Assembly: GCF_014217785.1 (NCBI RefSeq)
Contig: NZ_CP048814.1
Span: forward strand, 3,596,001 to 3,660,000
DNA: 64,000 bases
Origin: Rhodococcus triatomae
Lineage (GTDB): Bacteria > Actinomycetota > Actinomycetes > Mycobacteriales > Mycobacteriaceae
Direction: 5' to 3'
Shown piece by piece: positions 17,485 to 25,886 of the stretch. How positions within the stretch are numbered: the stretch's first letter is position 1; every line of letters starts with the position of its first letter. Both the position numbers and the translations under genes were made by a program. The notes under the pieces were generated by a model, which was not told the origin of the DNA, searched no databases, and saw only the letters and a list, made by a program, of their open reading frames with translations.

Positions 17485-17612
17485 CTCGTACACGCACGTG
17501 CAACCGCACGTCCGGGGGAAGTCCGGTCCGAATCCGGCGCTGACCCGCAACGGTAGGCCACCAGCATCCAGCTCGGTGGTGAGCCCGATCACCCGGACCG
17601 CGGTGTGCGACA
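17485..17612 (+). ncRNA. Cobalamin (B12) riboswitch
   Basis: The conserved core is present in order: GGGGGAAGTCCGGT (17514-17527), AATCCGG, then GCTGACCCGCAACGGT (17539-17554), the invariant GCUG-x-CCCGCAACNGU stretch, and a B12-box-like AGCCCGATCACCCGG near 17582-17596. Such elements switch off downstream genes when adenosylcobalamin is abundant. It sits on the plus strand about 120 bases before the ABC transporter operon. This gives direct evidence that the operon deals with cobalamin. Confidence 0.88.
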
Positions 17613-17648
17613 TCCTTTTCGTCGTGGACTACGAGAGGGAAGTCCTGC

Positions 17649-17726
17649 ATGCGCTGTCGGTTCCGCGCTCGACCGTGGTGCCCAGCGCTGTCGGTCTTCT
17701 CGTTCGTGGCTCCCCAGCCGCAATGA
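17649..17726 (+). other. Possible 25-codon leader ORF between riboswitch and btuF
   Basis: An ATG at 17649 preceded by AGAGGGA opens a 25-codon frame starting MRCRFRARPW and ending in TGA seven bases before the btuF ATG. The stop overlaps the GAGG ribosome site of btuF, which would allow translational coupling. A frame this short can arise by chance at this GC content, so the call is tentative. Confidence 0.25.
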
Positions 17727-17733
17727 GGTTCAC

Positions 17734-18732
17734 ATGAAGTCACCCAGGGCATCGCACCGCGGGAAGATCGCCGTGCTGCTTCCGATCGTCGCGCTCGCCC
17801 TCGCCGGGTGTTCCCGGGGCGAGGCCGTCGAGGCCGGAACCGAGACCGCCGCGTTCGACGATCCGGTCACCGTCACCAACTGCGACCGCACCCAGACCTT
17901 CGAGGCGTCGCCGCAGCGGATCGTGACGATGAACGACCACGTCACCGAGGTGCTCCTCGAGATGGGTGTGGGCGACCGGATCGTCGGCATGGGCTACGCC
18001 GACGCCGAACCGCTGCCCGAGCTCGCCGACGAGTGGAACGAGATCACCGGTCTCGCCGAGGAGTACCCCACCGCCGAGCAGATTCTCGATCTGGACGCGG
18101 ACCTCGTGGTCGGGGGAATGCGCAGTGCGTTCGACGAGAAGGCCGGACGTTCCCGAGACGCGCTCGAGGAGAAGGGCATCGCGACGTTCCTGTTCTCCGA
18201 GTACTGCGGAGACGGATTCCCCAGTGTCGATCTGCTGGTCGAGGACTACCGCCAACTGGGCGAGATCCTCGGTGTCCCGGACGAGGCGACGGCCGTGAGT
18301 GATCGGGTCACGTCCGGCCTCGACGACTTCCGGACCCGGTTGGACGGGGTGACCCCGGTGCCCACGTTCTTCTTCGACTCCGGCATGAACGACGTGCTGA
18401 CCATCGGTGGCGTCGGCGTCGGCCAGTTGATCGCCGACCACGCCGGTGCCGAGAACATCTTCGCCGAGGGCGATCGTCCGTACTCGAAGACGACGTGGGA
18501 GGTCATCGGGGAACGCGCTCCCGAGGCGATCGTCGTCCTCGACTACGGCAGCGAGACCGCGCAGCAGAAGATCGACTTCCTGAAGACGCAGCCGATCATG
18601 GCGACCACTCCTGCCGTCCAGGCCGATCGGTTCGTGGTCGTGCCGCTCGACGACTTCTTCGAGAGCCCGCGCCTGTTGACCTCGGTGGAGACCATCGCCA
18701 CCGCCCTGCATCCCGAGCGAATGCAGGACTGA
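17734..18732 (+). CDS. btuF: Cobalamin ABC transporter, solute-binding lipoprotein (BtuF-like)
   Basis: A 332-residue class III binding protein. The signal peptide ends in the lipobox LAGC with Cys26, so it should be anchored to the membrane outer face. The mature part opens with QRIVTMNDHVTEVLLEMGVG, the standard start of the siderophore/B12 binding fold, and continues with the second lobe near TFFFDSGMND. The cobalamin riboswitch upstream favours B12 over iron chelates. Similar actinobacterial transporters are sometimes labelled as F420-0 or iron uptake systems, so the assignment rests on the riboswitch. Its stop overlaps the permease ATG by one base. Confidence 0.75.
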   Translation: MKSPRASHRGKIAVLLPIVALALAGCSRGEAVEAGTETAAFDDPVTVTNCDRTQTFEASPQRIVTMNDHVTEVLLEMGVGDRIVGMGYADAEPLPELADEWNEITGLAEEYPTAEQILDLDADLVVGGMRSAFDEKAGRSRDALEEKGIATFLFSEYCGDGFPSVDLLVEDYRQLGEILGVPDEATAVSDRVTSGLDDFRTRLDGVTPVPTFFFDSGMNDVLTIGGVGVGQLIADHAGAENIFAEGDRPYSKTTWEVIGERAPEAIVVLDYGSETAQQKIDFLKTQPIMATTPAVQADRFVVVPLDDFFESPRLLTSVETIATALHPERMQD

Positions 18733-19829
18733 TGACCTCGCTGCTCGAGCGACGATCGCCCGGCGAGACCGCACGGGACGAGATCGGCACCGGTCCGCGC
18801 AGATGGGGGTTTGCGGGACTGGTCGTGGGGCTCGTCCTCGCATTGGCCGTGGTGACCGGATTCGCCGTGTCGTTCGGATCCGTCCGCATCCCGATCGGGG
18901 ACGTGTGGGCGATCATCGCGCACCGGATCGCGCCGGGTTCGTTCGAGCCGTGGTGGTCGGCGGCCCGGGAATCGATCGTGGTGGATTCCCGGCTGCCCCG
19001 GGCGATCACCGCGGCTGCGGTCGGTGCGGCCCTGGCGCTGGCCGGCGGTGTCGCCCAGGCAGTCACGCGCAATCCACTCGCGGACCCGTATCTGCTCGGG
19101 GTCTCCTCGGGTGCGGGTTTCGGTGTGGTGCTGGTGAGTGTTCTCGGCGTGGGTGCGGGTGTGCTGGGTGCGTTCACGATCCCGGTGGCCGCCTTCGTCG
19201 GGGCGATGATCCCGTTGTTCCTCGCACTCGCGATCGGGGGGCGGTATCCACAGCCGACGGCGGTGATCCTGGTGGGTGTCGCTCTCGCCCAGATCTTCTC
19301 GGCGCTCATCACGTTCGTCCTGCTGGTGGTGGCGGACGAACGGCACATCGGGGTGATCCTGCACTGGCTGGCGGGCGGATTCGGCGACGCCCGGTGGGGT
19401 ACCGCGATCGTGCCGGGTATCGCCCTGCTGGTGATCGGGACCGCGATCCTGCTCACCGCGCACCGGATGGACCTGCTGCACACCGGCGACGACGGCGCCA
19501 CCGCCCTGGGGCTCAACGTGCGCCGGTTCCGCATCCTGCAATTGCTGGGGGTGTCGGTGCTTGCCGGGGCGGCGGTGTCGGTGGCCGGAGGTATCGGTTT
19601 CATCGGGCTCCTCGTACCGCATGCCGCCGGGTACCTGGTCGGGGCCCGCGCCGTGCGCCTGCTGCCGGTGGCGGCCCTGATCGGTGCCTGCGCCCTCGTC
19701 GCGGCCGACACCCTGGCGCGTTCACTCGTGAGCAGCGTCGAGGTTCCGGTCGGCGTCGTGACGGCCCTCGTCGGAGCGCCGGTCTTCGTGTGGATGCTGT
19801 TCCGGCAGTATCGGAAGGTGGAGTCATGA
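18732..19829 (+). CDS. btuC: Cobalamin ABC transporter permease (BtuC/FecCD-like)
   Basis: A 365-residue integral membrane protein of the FecCD/BtuC family with about ten hydrophobic helices. Family hallmarks are RLPRAITAAAVGAALALAGG, NPLADPYLLGVSSGAGFG and GGIGFIGLLVPHAAGYLVG, the last being the loop that contacts the ATPase. It overlaps btuF by one base at the start (TGATG) and btuD by four at the end (ATGA). It forms the channel for the substrate delivered by the lipoprotein. Confidence 0.85.
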   Translation: MTSLLERRSPGETARDEIGTGPRRWGFAGLVVGLVLALAVVTGFAVSFGSVRIPIGDVWAIIAHRIAPGSFEPWWSAARESIVVDSRLPRAITAAAVGAALALAGGVAQAVTRNPLADPYLLGVSSGAGFGVVLVSVLGVGAGVLGAFTIPVAAFVGAMIPLFLALAIGGRYPQPTAVILVGVALAQIFSALITFVLLVVADERHIGVILHWLAGGFGDARWGTAIVPGIALLVIGTAILLTAHRMDLLHTGDDGATALGLNVRRFRILQLLGVSVLAGAAVSVAGGIGFIGLLVPHAAGYLVGARAVRLLPVAALIGACALVAADTLARSLVSSVEVPVGVVTALVGAPVFVWMLFRQYRKVES

Positions 19830-20638
19830 CGACGACGGTCGGCACGGTGGCGCTGCGCCTGGCCGGCGTGCGCGCCAGGCTGGGCTCCCGCGAGGTTCTG
19901 CACGGCATCGACCTGGCCGCGAGCCCGGGGCAGGTGCTCGCGCTCGTGGGGCCCAACGGATCCGGCAAGACGACCATTCTGCGGTGCGCCTACCGTGCGC
20001 TGGCACCCACCGCGGGTGGTGTGCTCGTCCTCGGACGCGACGCCGAGAGCATCGGTCGCCGTGAGTTGGCCCGGCTCGTCGGCACCAGCACCCAGGAGCC
20101 GCCGACGTCGGGTGGTCTCACCGTGCGCGAGTCGGTCGGGCTCGGGCGCTCGCCCCACCGTGGCTGGCTCGACCGGCCGGGCGAGCACGACGACGACGTC
20201 GTCGGACGGTGCCTGAGACAGGTGGGCCTGTCCGACTTCGCTCACCGCGACGTCCAGGCTCTGTCCGGTGGGGAACGGCAGCGGGTGTCGATCGCCCGGG
20301 CGCTCGCTCAGGAACCGAAGGTGCTCCTGCTCGACGAGCCGATCAATCACCTGGACCTGCGGCACCAGCTCACCATCATGGCGTTGCTCCGTGACCTCGC
20401 CGCGGGCGGCATGGCCGTGGTCGTGACGATGCACGATCTACGCCTGGCCGTCGAGTACTGCGACGCGCTCGCGGTGATCTCGGACGGCACTGTCGTCGGG
20501 ACGGGCGACCCGGTGCGGGTGCTCGACGACCGACTGCTGGCCGAGGTGTTCGGCATTCGTGCTCACGTGCGGACCACGCCGCGCCGCACCCTCGACGTGC
20601 TCGGTCTGGTCGACGACGGGAGCCTGATCGATGAGTGA
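19826..20638 (+). CDS. btuD: Cobalamin ABC transporter ATPase (BtuD-like)
   Basis: A 270-residue ABC ATPase. Walker A GPNGSGKTT is at about residues 40-48, the signature LSGGERQRVSIARALAQ near 145, Walker B VLLLDEPINHLD and the switch His in MHDLRLA. It belongs to the siderophore/B12 group that pairs with FecCD permeases. Its stop lies inside the start of the FhuF-like gene (ATGAGTGA), so all four genes of the operon are translationally coupled. Confidence 0.88.
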   Translation: MTTTVGTVALRLAGVRARLGSREVLHGIDLAASPGQVLALVGPNGSGKTTILRCAYRALAPTAGGVLVLGRDAESIGRRELARLVGTSTQEPPTSGGLTVRESVGLGRSPHRGWLDRPGEHDDDVVGRCLRQVGLSDFAHRDVQALSGGERQRVSIARALAQEPKVLLLDEPINHLDLRHQLTIMALLRDLAAGGMAVVVTMHDLRLAVEYCDALAVISDGTVVGTGDPVRVLDDRLLAEVFGIRAHVRTTPRRTLDVLGLVDDGSLIDE

Positions 20639-21299
20639 GAGTGCAGGCGAACAGGTCTCGTGGTTTCCGGCCACCGACATGCTCGACCCCGACTGGATGC
20701 GACGGCGGGTCGAGGACACCGCGCGACGATGGGGCAGCGACGACGCCCGGGTCAACGGAACGCTCTGGTGGTACTCGGCGTCGTCGACCCTGGTCGCGGA
20801 ACGCCTGGCCGCCGTCCTCGCCGGTCGCCCGATCCCTGATCCGGATATGTCACCCGCACAGTGCTTCCTGCGTGAGAACGGCTATCTGGGGGGAATGCTC
20901 ACCACGAGGACGACGACGCCCGCGGAGTTGGGCGCCCGGCTCACCGCCGCGCTGACCCCGCTGATCGACGTGTTGGCGGAGGTCTCGGGTGCGTCGCCGC
21001 GGGCTCTGTGGGCGATCACCACCGACTCCGTGGCGAACCGGTCGTTCGACGGCTCGCCCGGGGACAGGGACCGCGCGTCCGAGGTGGCGGAGAAGGTGGT
21101 CGCCGACATGCGGGCGGCGGGTGCCGCGGCGCCGATGCCCCGTTTCGTCGACATCCACGACAGGTGGGGCCGCATCCGGTACACGAGACGTTCTTCCTGT
21201 TGCCTGATCTACGAGACGCCCGGCTCGGGGAAGTGCGTCAGCTGCCCGCGGCAGTCACCCGAGATTCGGCGGGAGAAACTTTCTTCGCTGCGGGCTTGA
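20631..21299 (+). CDS. FhuF-like [2Fe-2S] protein, possible cobalamin or ferric reductase
   Basis: A 222-residue protein ending with the cysteine set Cys190-Cys191-x10-Cys202-x2-Cys205 (CCLIYETPGSGKCVSC), the unusual [2Fe-2S] site of the FhuF family. FhuF reduces siderophore-bound ferric iron in the cytoplasm. Here the gene overlaps btuD in an operon governed by a B12 riboswitch, so its substrate could be imported cob(III)alamin rather than an iron chelate (inference). The N-terminal region is helical with no other recognisable motif. Confidence 0.7.
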   Translation: MSESAGEQVSWFPATDMLDPDWMRRRVEDTARRWGSDDARVNGTLWWYSASSTLVAERLAAVLAGRPIPDPDMSPAQCFLRENGYLGGMLTTRTTTPAELGARLTAALTPLIDVLAEVSGASPRALWAITTDSVANRSFDGSPGDRDRASEVAEKVVADMRAAGAAAPMPRFVDIHDRWGRIRYTRRSSCCLIYETPGSGKCVSCPRQSPEIRREKLSSLRA

Positions 21300-21321
21300 C
21301 CTCAACCATTGTTCAGGTTGA
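21296..21321 (+). promoter_or_regulatory. SoxR/MerR-like dyad before the DUF6069 gene
   Basis: TTGACC at 21296-21301 runs into CCTCAA-CCATTG-TTCAGG, which has the spacing of SoxR-type operators (CCTCAA-N6-TTGAGG) with one mismatch. A good -10 element 19 bases on is not obvious, so the call is tentative. Confidence 0.3.
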
Positions 21322-21374
21322 AAGCTGGGTGACATCGCGTGAGAGGCACGTGAGTCGTCGCAGAGGAGAAGGTC

Positions 21375-21866
21375 ATGTCGGAGAACCGGGTCGCATCTGC
21401 GACCGTCGGACACGCAATCTCGGCCGGTACCGCATCGCAGCAGGTCACCGCACCGTCACCGAGCCTGGGCAGGTGGCAGACCGTGGTGATCGCCGTCGTC
21501 GGCGCCACCGTCGTCAACCTCGTCGTGTGGGCACTCGGCCACCTGGTCGGGGCGTCGTTCGAGATTCAGGACGGCGGCGCCGTCCACACCGTGGACGCGA
21601 TGGGGGTGGCCTCGTCGAGCGCGGTGCCCATGGCCGTCGGCATCGGACTCGCGGCACTCCTGTCGCTGTGGAAGGCGTGGCCGCTGCGGGTGGCGCAGGC
21701 GGTCGGTGCCGTGTTCGCGTTGGCGACCATCGCCGGGTCCGTCTCGGCGGACACCGACGGTGCCACGATGGCGGCACTGAGCGTCATGCACGTGGTGGTG
21801 GCCCTGTTCGTGGTAGGCACGCTGGAACTGCTGCACCGCCGGGTGAGTGAGCCCGCCGAACAGTGA
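21375..21866 (+). CDS. DUF6069-type membrane protein
   Basis: A 163-residue protein with a 30-residue polar N-terminus and four hydrophobic helices (near residues 36-56, 78-98, 103-122 and 130-150), the pattern of the DUF6069 family. Function is unknown. AGGAGAAGG lies shortly before the ATG. A SoxR-like dyad lies upstream, so it may have its own promoter rather than belonging to the B12 operon. Confidence 0.65.
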   Translation: MSENRVASATVGHAISAGTASQQVTAPSPSLGRWQTVVIAVVGATVVNLVVWALGHLVGASFEIQDGGAVHTVDAMGVASSSAVPMAVGIGLAALLSLWKAWPLRVAQAVGAVFALATIAGSVSADTDGATMAALSVMHVVVALFVVGTLELLHRRVSEPAEQ

Positions 21867-21901
21867 GAGGGCAGTGCACGTGAGCAGGCGGTCCACCGCG
21901 A

Positions 21902-21937
21902 CGGGCGGGGTGATGTCCACCGACATCGCCCCGCCCG
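21902..21937. terminator. Bidirectional hairpin between convergent genes
   Basis: A 16-base stem, CGGGCGGGGTGATGTC at 21902-21917 pairing with GACATCGCCCCGCCCG at 21922-21937 (one G-U pair), closed by a four-base loop. It lies between the convergent DUF6069 and FMN reductase genes. No U-tract follows, as is common in actinobacteria. Confidence 0.7.
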
Positions 21938-21956
21938 CGCGTGGCCGTATCGTGCA

Positions 21957-22634
21957 TCAACCCCCGGCTGCGAGCCGCATCATGTCCGTGTCGAGCACGA
22001 TGTCGTCGGTGTTCTTCTCCGCACGGGAAGCGTTGCCGCCGAACTGATGCTGGTACCGGTTCCACGATTCGTCGAGGATGCTGCGATGCACCCGAGCCCG
22101 CATCAGTGCGACGAGTTCGCCGGCGACCCGCTCGATCCGTTCGGACAGTGCGGACTTCCCCCAGTCCTCGGGCGCCGCGAACACCGAGGTCGGTACCGTC
22201 AACGCTCGCATGTAGGCGAACAGCGGCCGCATCTGGTCGTCGGGGACCAGTGCGTGCCGGGAGGTTCCGGCCGTCGCGGCCAGCGCCACGGGAACCGCGA
22301 GCAGCAGGTCGTTGTCGAGGACGTCGACGAACGACTTGAAGAGTCCGCTCACTCCCGCCTTGTAGACGGGTGTGGTCACCACGAGCCCGTCGGCTCCGGC
22401 GAGGAGATCGATCGCCTCCTGCAACGTGCCTCCGGGGAACCCGGAGACGATCGCATTCGCGATGTCACCGGCGAGCGGACGGAGTTCGATCACGTGCACC
22501 TCGACGTCCTCGCCCGCCGAGGAGGCGAGTGCGCGGGTCTTCTCCGCAATCGCATTGCCGAGCATGCGGGACGAGGAGGGGTCGCTGGTCCCCGCGTTGA
22601 CCACCACGAGCTTCAGTCGGGTCTCGTTGCTCAT
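21957..22634 (-). CDS. NAD(P)H-dependent FMN reductase (CE1759 type)
   Basis: A 225-residue flavodoxin-like reductase. The flavin phosphate-binding loop is VVNAGTSDPSSSRMLG near residues 10-25, and GADGLVVTTPVYKAGVSGLFKSF is the conserved region around the isoalloxazine. It belongs to the group that occurs next to luciferase-like monooxygenases and supplies them with FMNH2 (CE1759 family). It is the last gene of a three-gene operon; its ATG overlaps the marR stop (ATGA). Confidence 0.8.
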   Translation of the reverse strand: MSNETRLKLVVVNAGTSDPSSSRMLGNAIAEKTRALASSAGEDVEVHVIELRPLAGDIANAIVSGFPGGTLQEAIDLLAGADGLVVTTPVYKAGVSGLFKSFVDVLDNDLLLAVPVALAATAGTSRHALVPDDQMRPLFAYMRALTVPTSVFAAPEDWGKSALSERIERVAGELVALMRARVHRSILDESWNRYQHQFGGNASRAEKNTDDIVLDTDMMRLAAGG

Positions 22635-23098
22635 CGATTCCTCCGTTCGGTGTCGTCTGCGTCGGTGCGGCCGGCGGCGAGCCGGTCGCACAGGTTCTGC
22701 AGCGTCGTCAGTTCTTCGTCGGTCAGTGCCGAGCCGACGGCCGTGTCCACCGCGATCGCGTGGCGGCCGCCGACCCGGCGTTGCAGGCGCCTGCCCTCGT
22801 CCGTGAGGTGGACGAGTACGCCACGACCGTCCGCCGGGTCGGGTCGGCGCTCGAGCAGGCCCCGCTCGGCCAGCCGGTCCACGAGCCTGGACAGAGCCGG
22901 TTGGCTGAGCAGGACGGCGCGGTTGAGTTCGGACAGCCGCATTCCGCCGCGGTTCTTCGACACGGTGTAGAGCACGTCGTACTCCCGCATCGACAGCTCG
23001 CCCCAGATGTCGTCGGCGGCGAACTGCCGGATCAGGGTGACCTGCGCGCGCAACAGCGCCTCCCACGCGGCGTTCGTCCGCCGTGCCCGCTCGGACAC
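22631..23098 (-). CDS. MarR-family transcriptional regulator
   Basis: A 155-residue winged-helix regulator. The recognition region reads MRLSELNRAVLLSQPALSRL with the wing RRPDPADGRGVLVHLTDEG, both standard for MarR. The GTG start abuts the monooxygenase stop with no gap, and the stop overlaps the FMN reductase start. A regulator embedded in the operon it serves suggests control by a substrate or product of the monooxygenase. Confidence 0.85.
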   Translation of the reverse strand: MSERARRTNAAWEALLRAQVTLIRQFAADDIWGELSMREYDVLYTVSKNRGGMRLSELNRAVLLSQPALSRLVDRLAERGLLERRPDPADGRGVLVHLTDEGRRLQRRVGGRHAIAVDTAVGSALTDEELTTLQNLCDRLAAGRTDADDTERRNR

Positions 23099-24286
23099 CT
23101 ACAGCTCCGGGTACTCGGTGACGACGTCCGGGTCACTGTCCTGATAGGGGGAGGACCCGGTGACGTTGTCGCCGCGGTTCGCGTTCGGCCGGGGCTCCCG
23201 GACCGGGCCGTCCCCGTACTTCGCGCGTACCAGTGCGGCGTGGGTGGGGGCGTCCGGAGTGTCGGGTGCCTGCCGGGCCGCGGTTTCCTTCCGCAGGACG
23301 GGGACCACTTCCTCGCCGAGCAGATCGAGCTGGTTCAGCACGGTCTTCAGTGGAAGTCCCGAGTGGTCCATGAGGAACAGCTGCCGCTGGTAGTCGCCGA
23401 AGCTCTCCCGGAACTCGAGCGTCTTGTCGATGATTTCCTGCGGGCTGCCCACGCTCAGCGGGGTGGCCTCCATGTATTCCTCCATCGGTGGGCCGCCGCC
23501 GTAGACCGGGGAATTGTCGAAGTAGGGCCGGAACTGCTGCTTCGCTTCCTGCGAGTTCCGGGCGATGTACGCCTGGCCGCCGAGTCCGACGATCGCCTCC
23601 TGCTTCGTGCCGTGGCCGTAGTGCTCGAATCGCTGCCGGTAGAACTCGATGAGCCGCTTGAAGTGCCCCTTCGGCCAGAAGATGTTGTTGGCGAAGAACC
23701 CGTTGCCGTAATACGCGGCCTGTTCGGCGATCTCGGGACTGCGGATCGAGCCGTGCCAGACGAACGGCGGTACGTCGTCGAGTGGCCTCGGCGTCGAGGT
23801 GAAGCCCTGCAGTGGCGTGCGGAACTTGCCTTCCCAGTCCACCACGTCCTCGCGCCACAGCCGGTGCAGCAGGTTGTAGTTCTCGAGGGCGAGCTCGAGG
23901 CCTTCGCGGATGTCCTTGCCGAACCACGGGTACACCGGGGCGGTGTTGCCGCGGCCGAGCATCAGATCCATGCGGCCCCCACTGAGGTGCTGCAGCATGG
24001 CGTACTCCTCCGCCAGGCGGACCGGGTCGTTCGTGGTGATCAGGGTGGTCGAGGTGCTGACGATCAGCCGTTCGGTCCGCGCGGCGATGTGCGCCAGCAG
24101 TGTGGTCGGGGACGAGGAGAAGAACGGCGGGTTGTGGTGCTCGCCGACGGCGAACACGTCCAAGCCGACCTCCTCGGCCTTCTCCGCGATGGTCACGACG
24201 TCCTTGATGCGTTCCGCCTCGCTCGGGGTGTACCCGGACACCGGGTCGCGGGTGACGTCGCTGACGGAGAAGATTCCGTACTGCAT
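23099..24286 (-). CDS. Luciferase-like FMN-dependent monooxygenase (CE1758 type)
   Basis: A 395-residue member of the bacterial luciferase superfamily. Characteristic segments are GLDVFAVGEHHNPPFFSSSP near residues 41-60, ERLIVSTSTTLITTNDPVRLAEEYA, and GGRMDLMLGRGNTAPVYPWFG. The extended C-terminus (last 60 residues, ending SDPDVVTEYPEL) is typical of the CE1758 group, known to be paired with CE1759 FMN reductases. The FMN reductase two genes downstream completes the pair. GGGAGG lies six bases before the ATG. The substrate is unknown. Confidence 0.85.
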   Translation of the reverse strand: MQYGIFSVSDVTRDPVSGYTPSEAERIKDVVTIAEKAEEVGLDVFAVGEHHNPPFFSSSPTTLLAHIAARTERLIVSTSTTLITTNDPVRLAEEYAMLQHLSGGRMDLMLGRGNTAPVYPWFGKDIREGLELALENYNLLHRLWREDVVDWEGKFRTPLQGFTSTPRPLDDVPPFVWHGSIRSPEIAEQAAYYGNGFFANNIFWPKGHFKRLIEFYRQRFEHYGHGTKQEAIVGLGGQAYIARNSQEAKQQFRPYFDNSPVYGGGPPMEEYMEATPLSVGSPQEIIDKTLEFRESFGDYQRQLFLMDHSGLPLKTVLNQLDLLGEEVVPVLRKETAARQAPDTPDAPTHAALVRAKYGDGPVREPRPNANRGDNVTGSSPYQDSDPDVVTEYPEL

Positions 24287-24393
24287 GGGTTGCCTCCCTC
24301 TGGGTGGTTACGTACGGGACAACTCCTATGCGTTTGCATGTATTCCCGGTGATCGTGCGGGTGTGGCGATGCAGCTGGCTGGTACCTCGGCGG

Positions 24394-25809
24394 TCAGTAC
24401 CTCGGCGGGTAGGGGAGCCGGCCGCTGACGTCGACGTCGACCGCCACGGCGCGGCCGATCTGCGGAAAGGCGCGCTGCGCGCAGTCGGTGCGCTCGCACA
24501 CCTTGCAGCCGGCGCCGATGGGTACCGCGGCCTCCGGGTCCTCGAGCTGCAGGCCGTCCGAGTACACGAGGTGGCGGGCGTGGGTGATGTCGCAGCCGAG
24601 ACCGACCGCGAACATCCGCTCGGGCGTGTGGAAGCCCTGTCCGCCGTCGTCGGTAGTGCGCGCGATCCACAGATACGTCCGGCCGTCCGGCATCTGTGCG
24701 ATCTGTCGCCGGATCCGGCCCGGGGTGGCGAACGCGTCGTGGACCACCCAGAGCGGGCAGCTGCCGCCGACCCGGGAGAAGTGGAAGGCGGTGGCCGACT
24801 GTCGTTTGGAGATGTTCCCGGCACGGTCGGTCCGCACGAAGAAGAAAGGCACGCCACGACGGGTGGGCCGTTGCAGGGTGGAGAGCCGGTGGCAGACCGT
24901 CTCGAAACCGACGTCGAACTGCACTGCCAGCAGTTCGATGTCGTAGCGCAGACGTTCGGCCGCGTCGACGAACAGGGTGTACGGCAGCAGGAGGGCACCG
25001 GCGAAGTAGTTGGCCAGCCCGATCCGGGCGAGGTCACGGGAGTTCGCGGTGAGGTCGGCGGCACGGGCCACCTGCGTGTCGATGGTGTCCCGCTGGGTGA
25101 GGAACGCCAACTGCGTCGCGAGCTGGAACGCCCGCTGGCCGGGGGTGAGCCGGCGGGACAGGGTGAGTACCCGGTTCTCCTTGTCGTACAGCCGCTTCGG
25201 GCCCGGTTGATCCGGCGGATCGGTGCGGATCCGGACGGAGATGCCGTGCTCGCCCAGGAGTATCTCGGCCAGCTGGGTGTCCAGCGAGCCGAGTTCGAGC
25301 CGGTGATCGGAGAACATCCGCTCGGCCGCATCGTCCAGTTCGGCGATGTGGTTGCGGCGATCGTAGAAGAAGTCGCGGACTTCCTCGAAGGGCATCGGAA
25401 TCGTGAGATCGGGCGGCGCCGGTGCGGCCATGTGCGCGCTGTACTGCTCGAGTTGTTCGGTGGCCGCATGCAGGCGTCGGTGTACCGACACCAGGGTGCG
25501 GCCCACGTCCGGCATGCGAGCGACCAGTTCGTCGATGGTTCCGGTCGTGACGGTCGATCCGGTCTCGGCGAGCACTTCCTGTAGGTCGGCCGCGAGACGG
25601 GCGTCGGTGTCGGCCGCGAAGAACTGCGGATCGAGATCGAAGGTGGCGCCGAGTTTGAGCAGGACCGGCACGGTCAGTGGGCGCTGGTCGTTCTCGAGCT
25701 GATTGACGTAGCTCGCGGACAGGTCGAGCATCCGGGCCAGCGCCAGCTGGGTGATGCCGCGTTCTTCGCGCAGACGACGTAGCCGCGGGCCACCGTAGAT
25801 CTTCTGCAT
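24394..25809 (-). CDS. PrpR/RamB-type short-chain fatty acyl regulator
   Basis: A 471-residue regulator with an N-terminal XRE helix-turn-helix (ITQLALARMLDLSASYVNQL, about residues 20-39), a central IrrE-like region and a C-terminal domain with the cysteine set CKVCERTDCAQRAFP. It matches M. tuberculosis PrpR (Rv1129c) and corynebacterial RamB, which sense propionyl-CoA-type metabolites and control the methylcitrate cycle; PrpR is reported to hold an Fe-S cluster. The ATG at 25809 has GGGAGG upstream; extension to 25896 adds an unlikely Cys-rich stretch. It is divergent from prpDBC, its expected target. Confidence 0.85.
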   Translation of the reverse strand: MQKIYGGPRLRRLREERGITQLALARMLDLSASYVNQLENDQRPLTVPVLLKLGATFDLDPQFFAADTDARLAADLQEVLAETGSTVTTGTIDELVARMPDVGRTLVSVHRRLHAATEQLEQYSAHMAAPAPPDLTIPMPFEEVRDFFYDRRNHIAELDDAAERMFSDHRLELGSLDTQLAEILLGEHGISVRIRTDPPDQPGPKRLYDKENRVLTLSRRLTPGQRAFQLATQLAFLTQRDTIDTQVARAADLTANSRDLARIGLANYFAGALLLPYTLFVDAAERLRYDIELLAVQFDVGFETVCHRLSTLQRPTRRGVPFFFVRTDRAGNISKRQSATAFHFSRVGGSCPLWVVHDAFATPGRIRRQIAQMPDGRTYLWIARTTDDGGQGFHTPERMFAVGLGCDITHARHLVYSDGLQLEDPEAAVPIGAGCKVCERTDCAQRAFPQIGRAVAVDVDVSGRLPYPPRY

Positions 25810-25869
25810 CACGTCCTCCCGGGCGTCGGCCCCACCGGGTGGGGAGCAGGAACACGACGAGCATAGACG

Positions 25870-25886
25870 TTTGCAATATTTGCAAA
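25870..25886. promoter_or_regulatory. Paired TTTGCAA motifs, probable PrpR/RamB operator
   Basis: TTTGCAA at 25870-25876 and TTTGCAAA at 25879-25886, separated by two bases. TTTGCAAA is its own reverse complement and matches the RamB/PrpR recognition sequence. The site lies between the divergent regulator gene and prpD. Confidence 0.75.
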
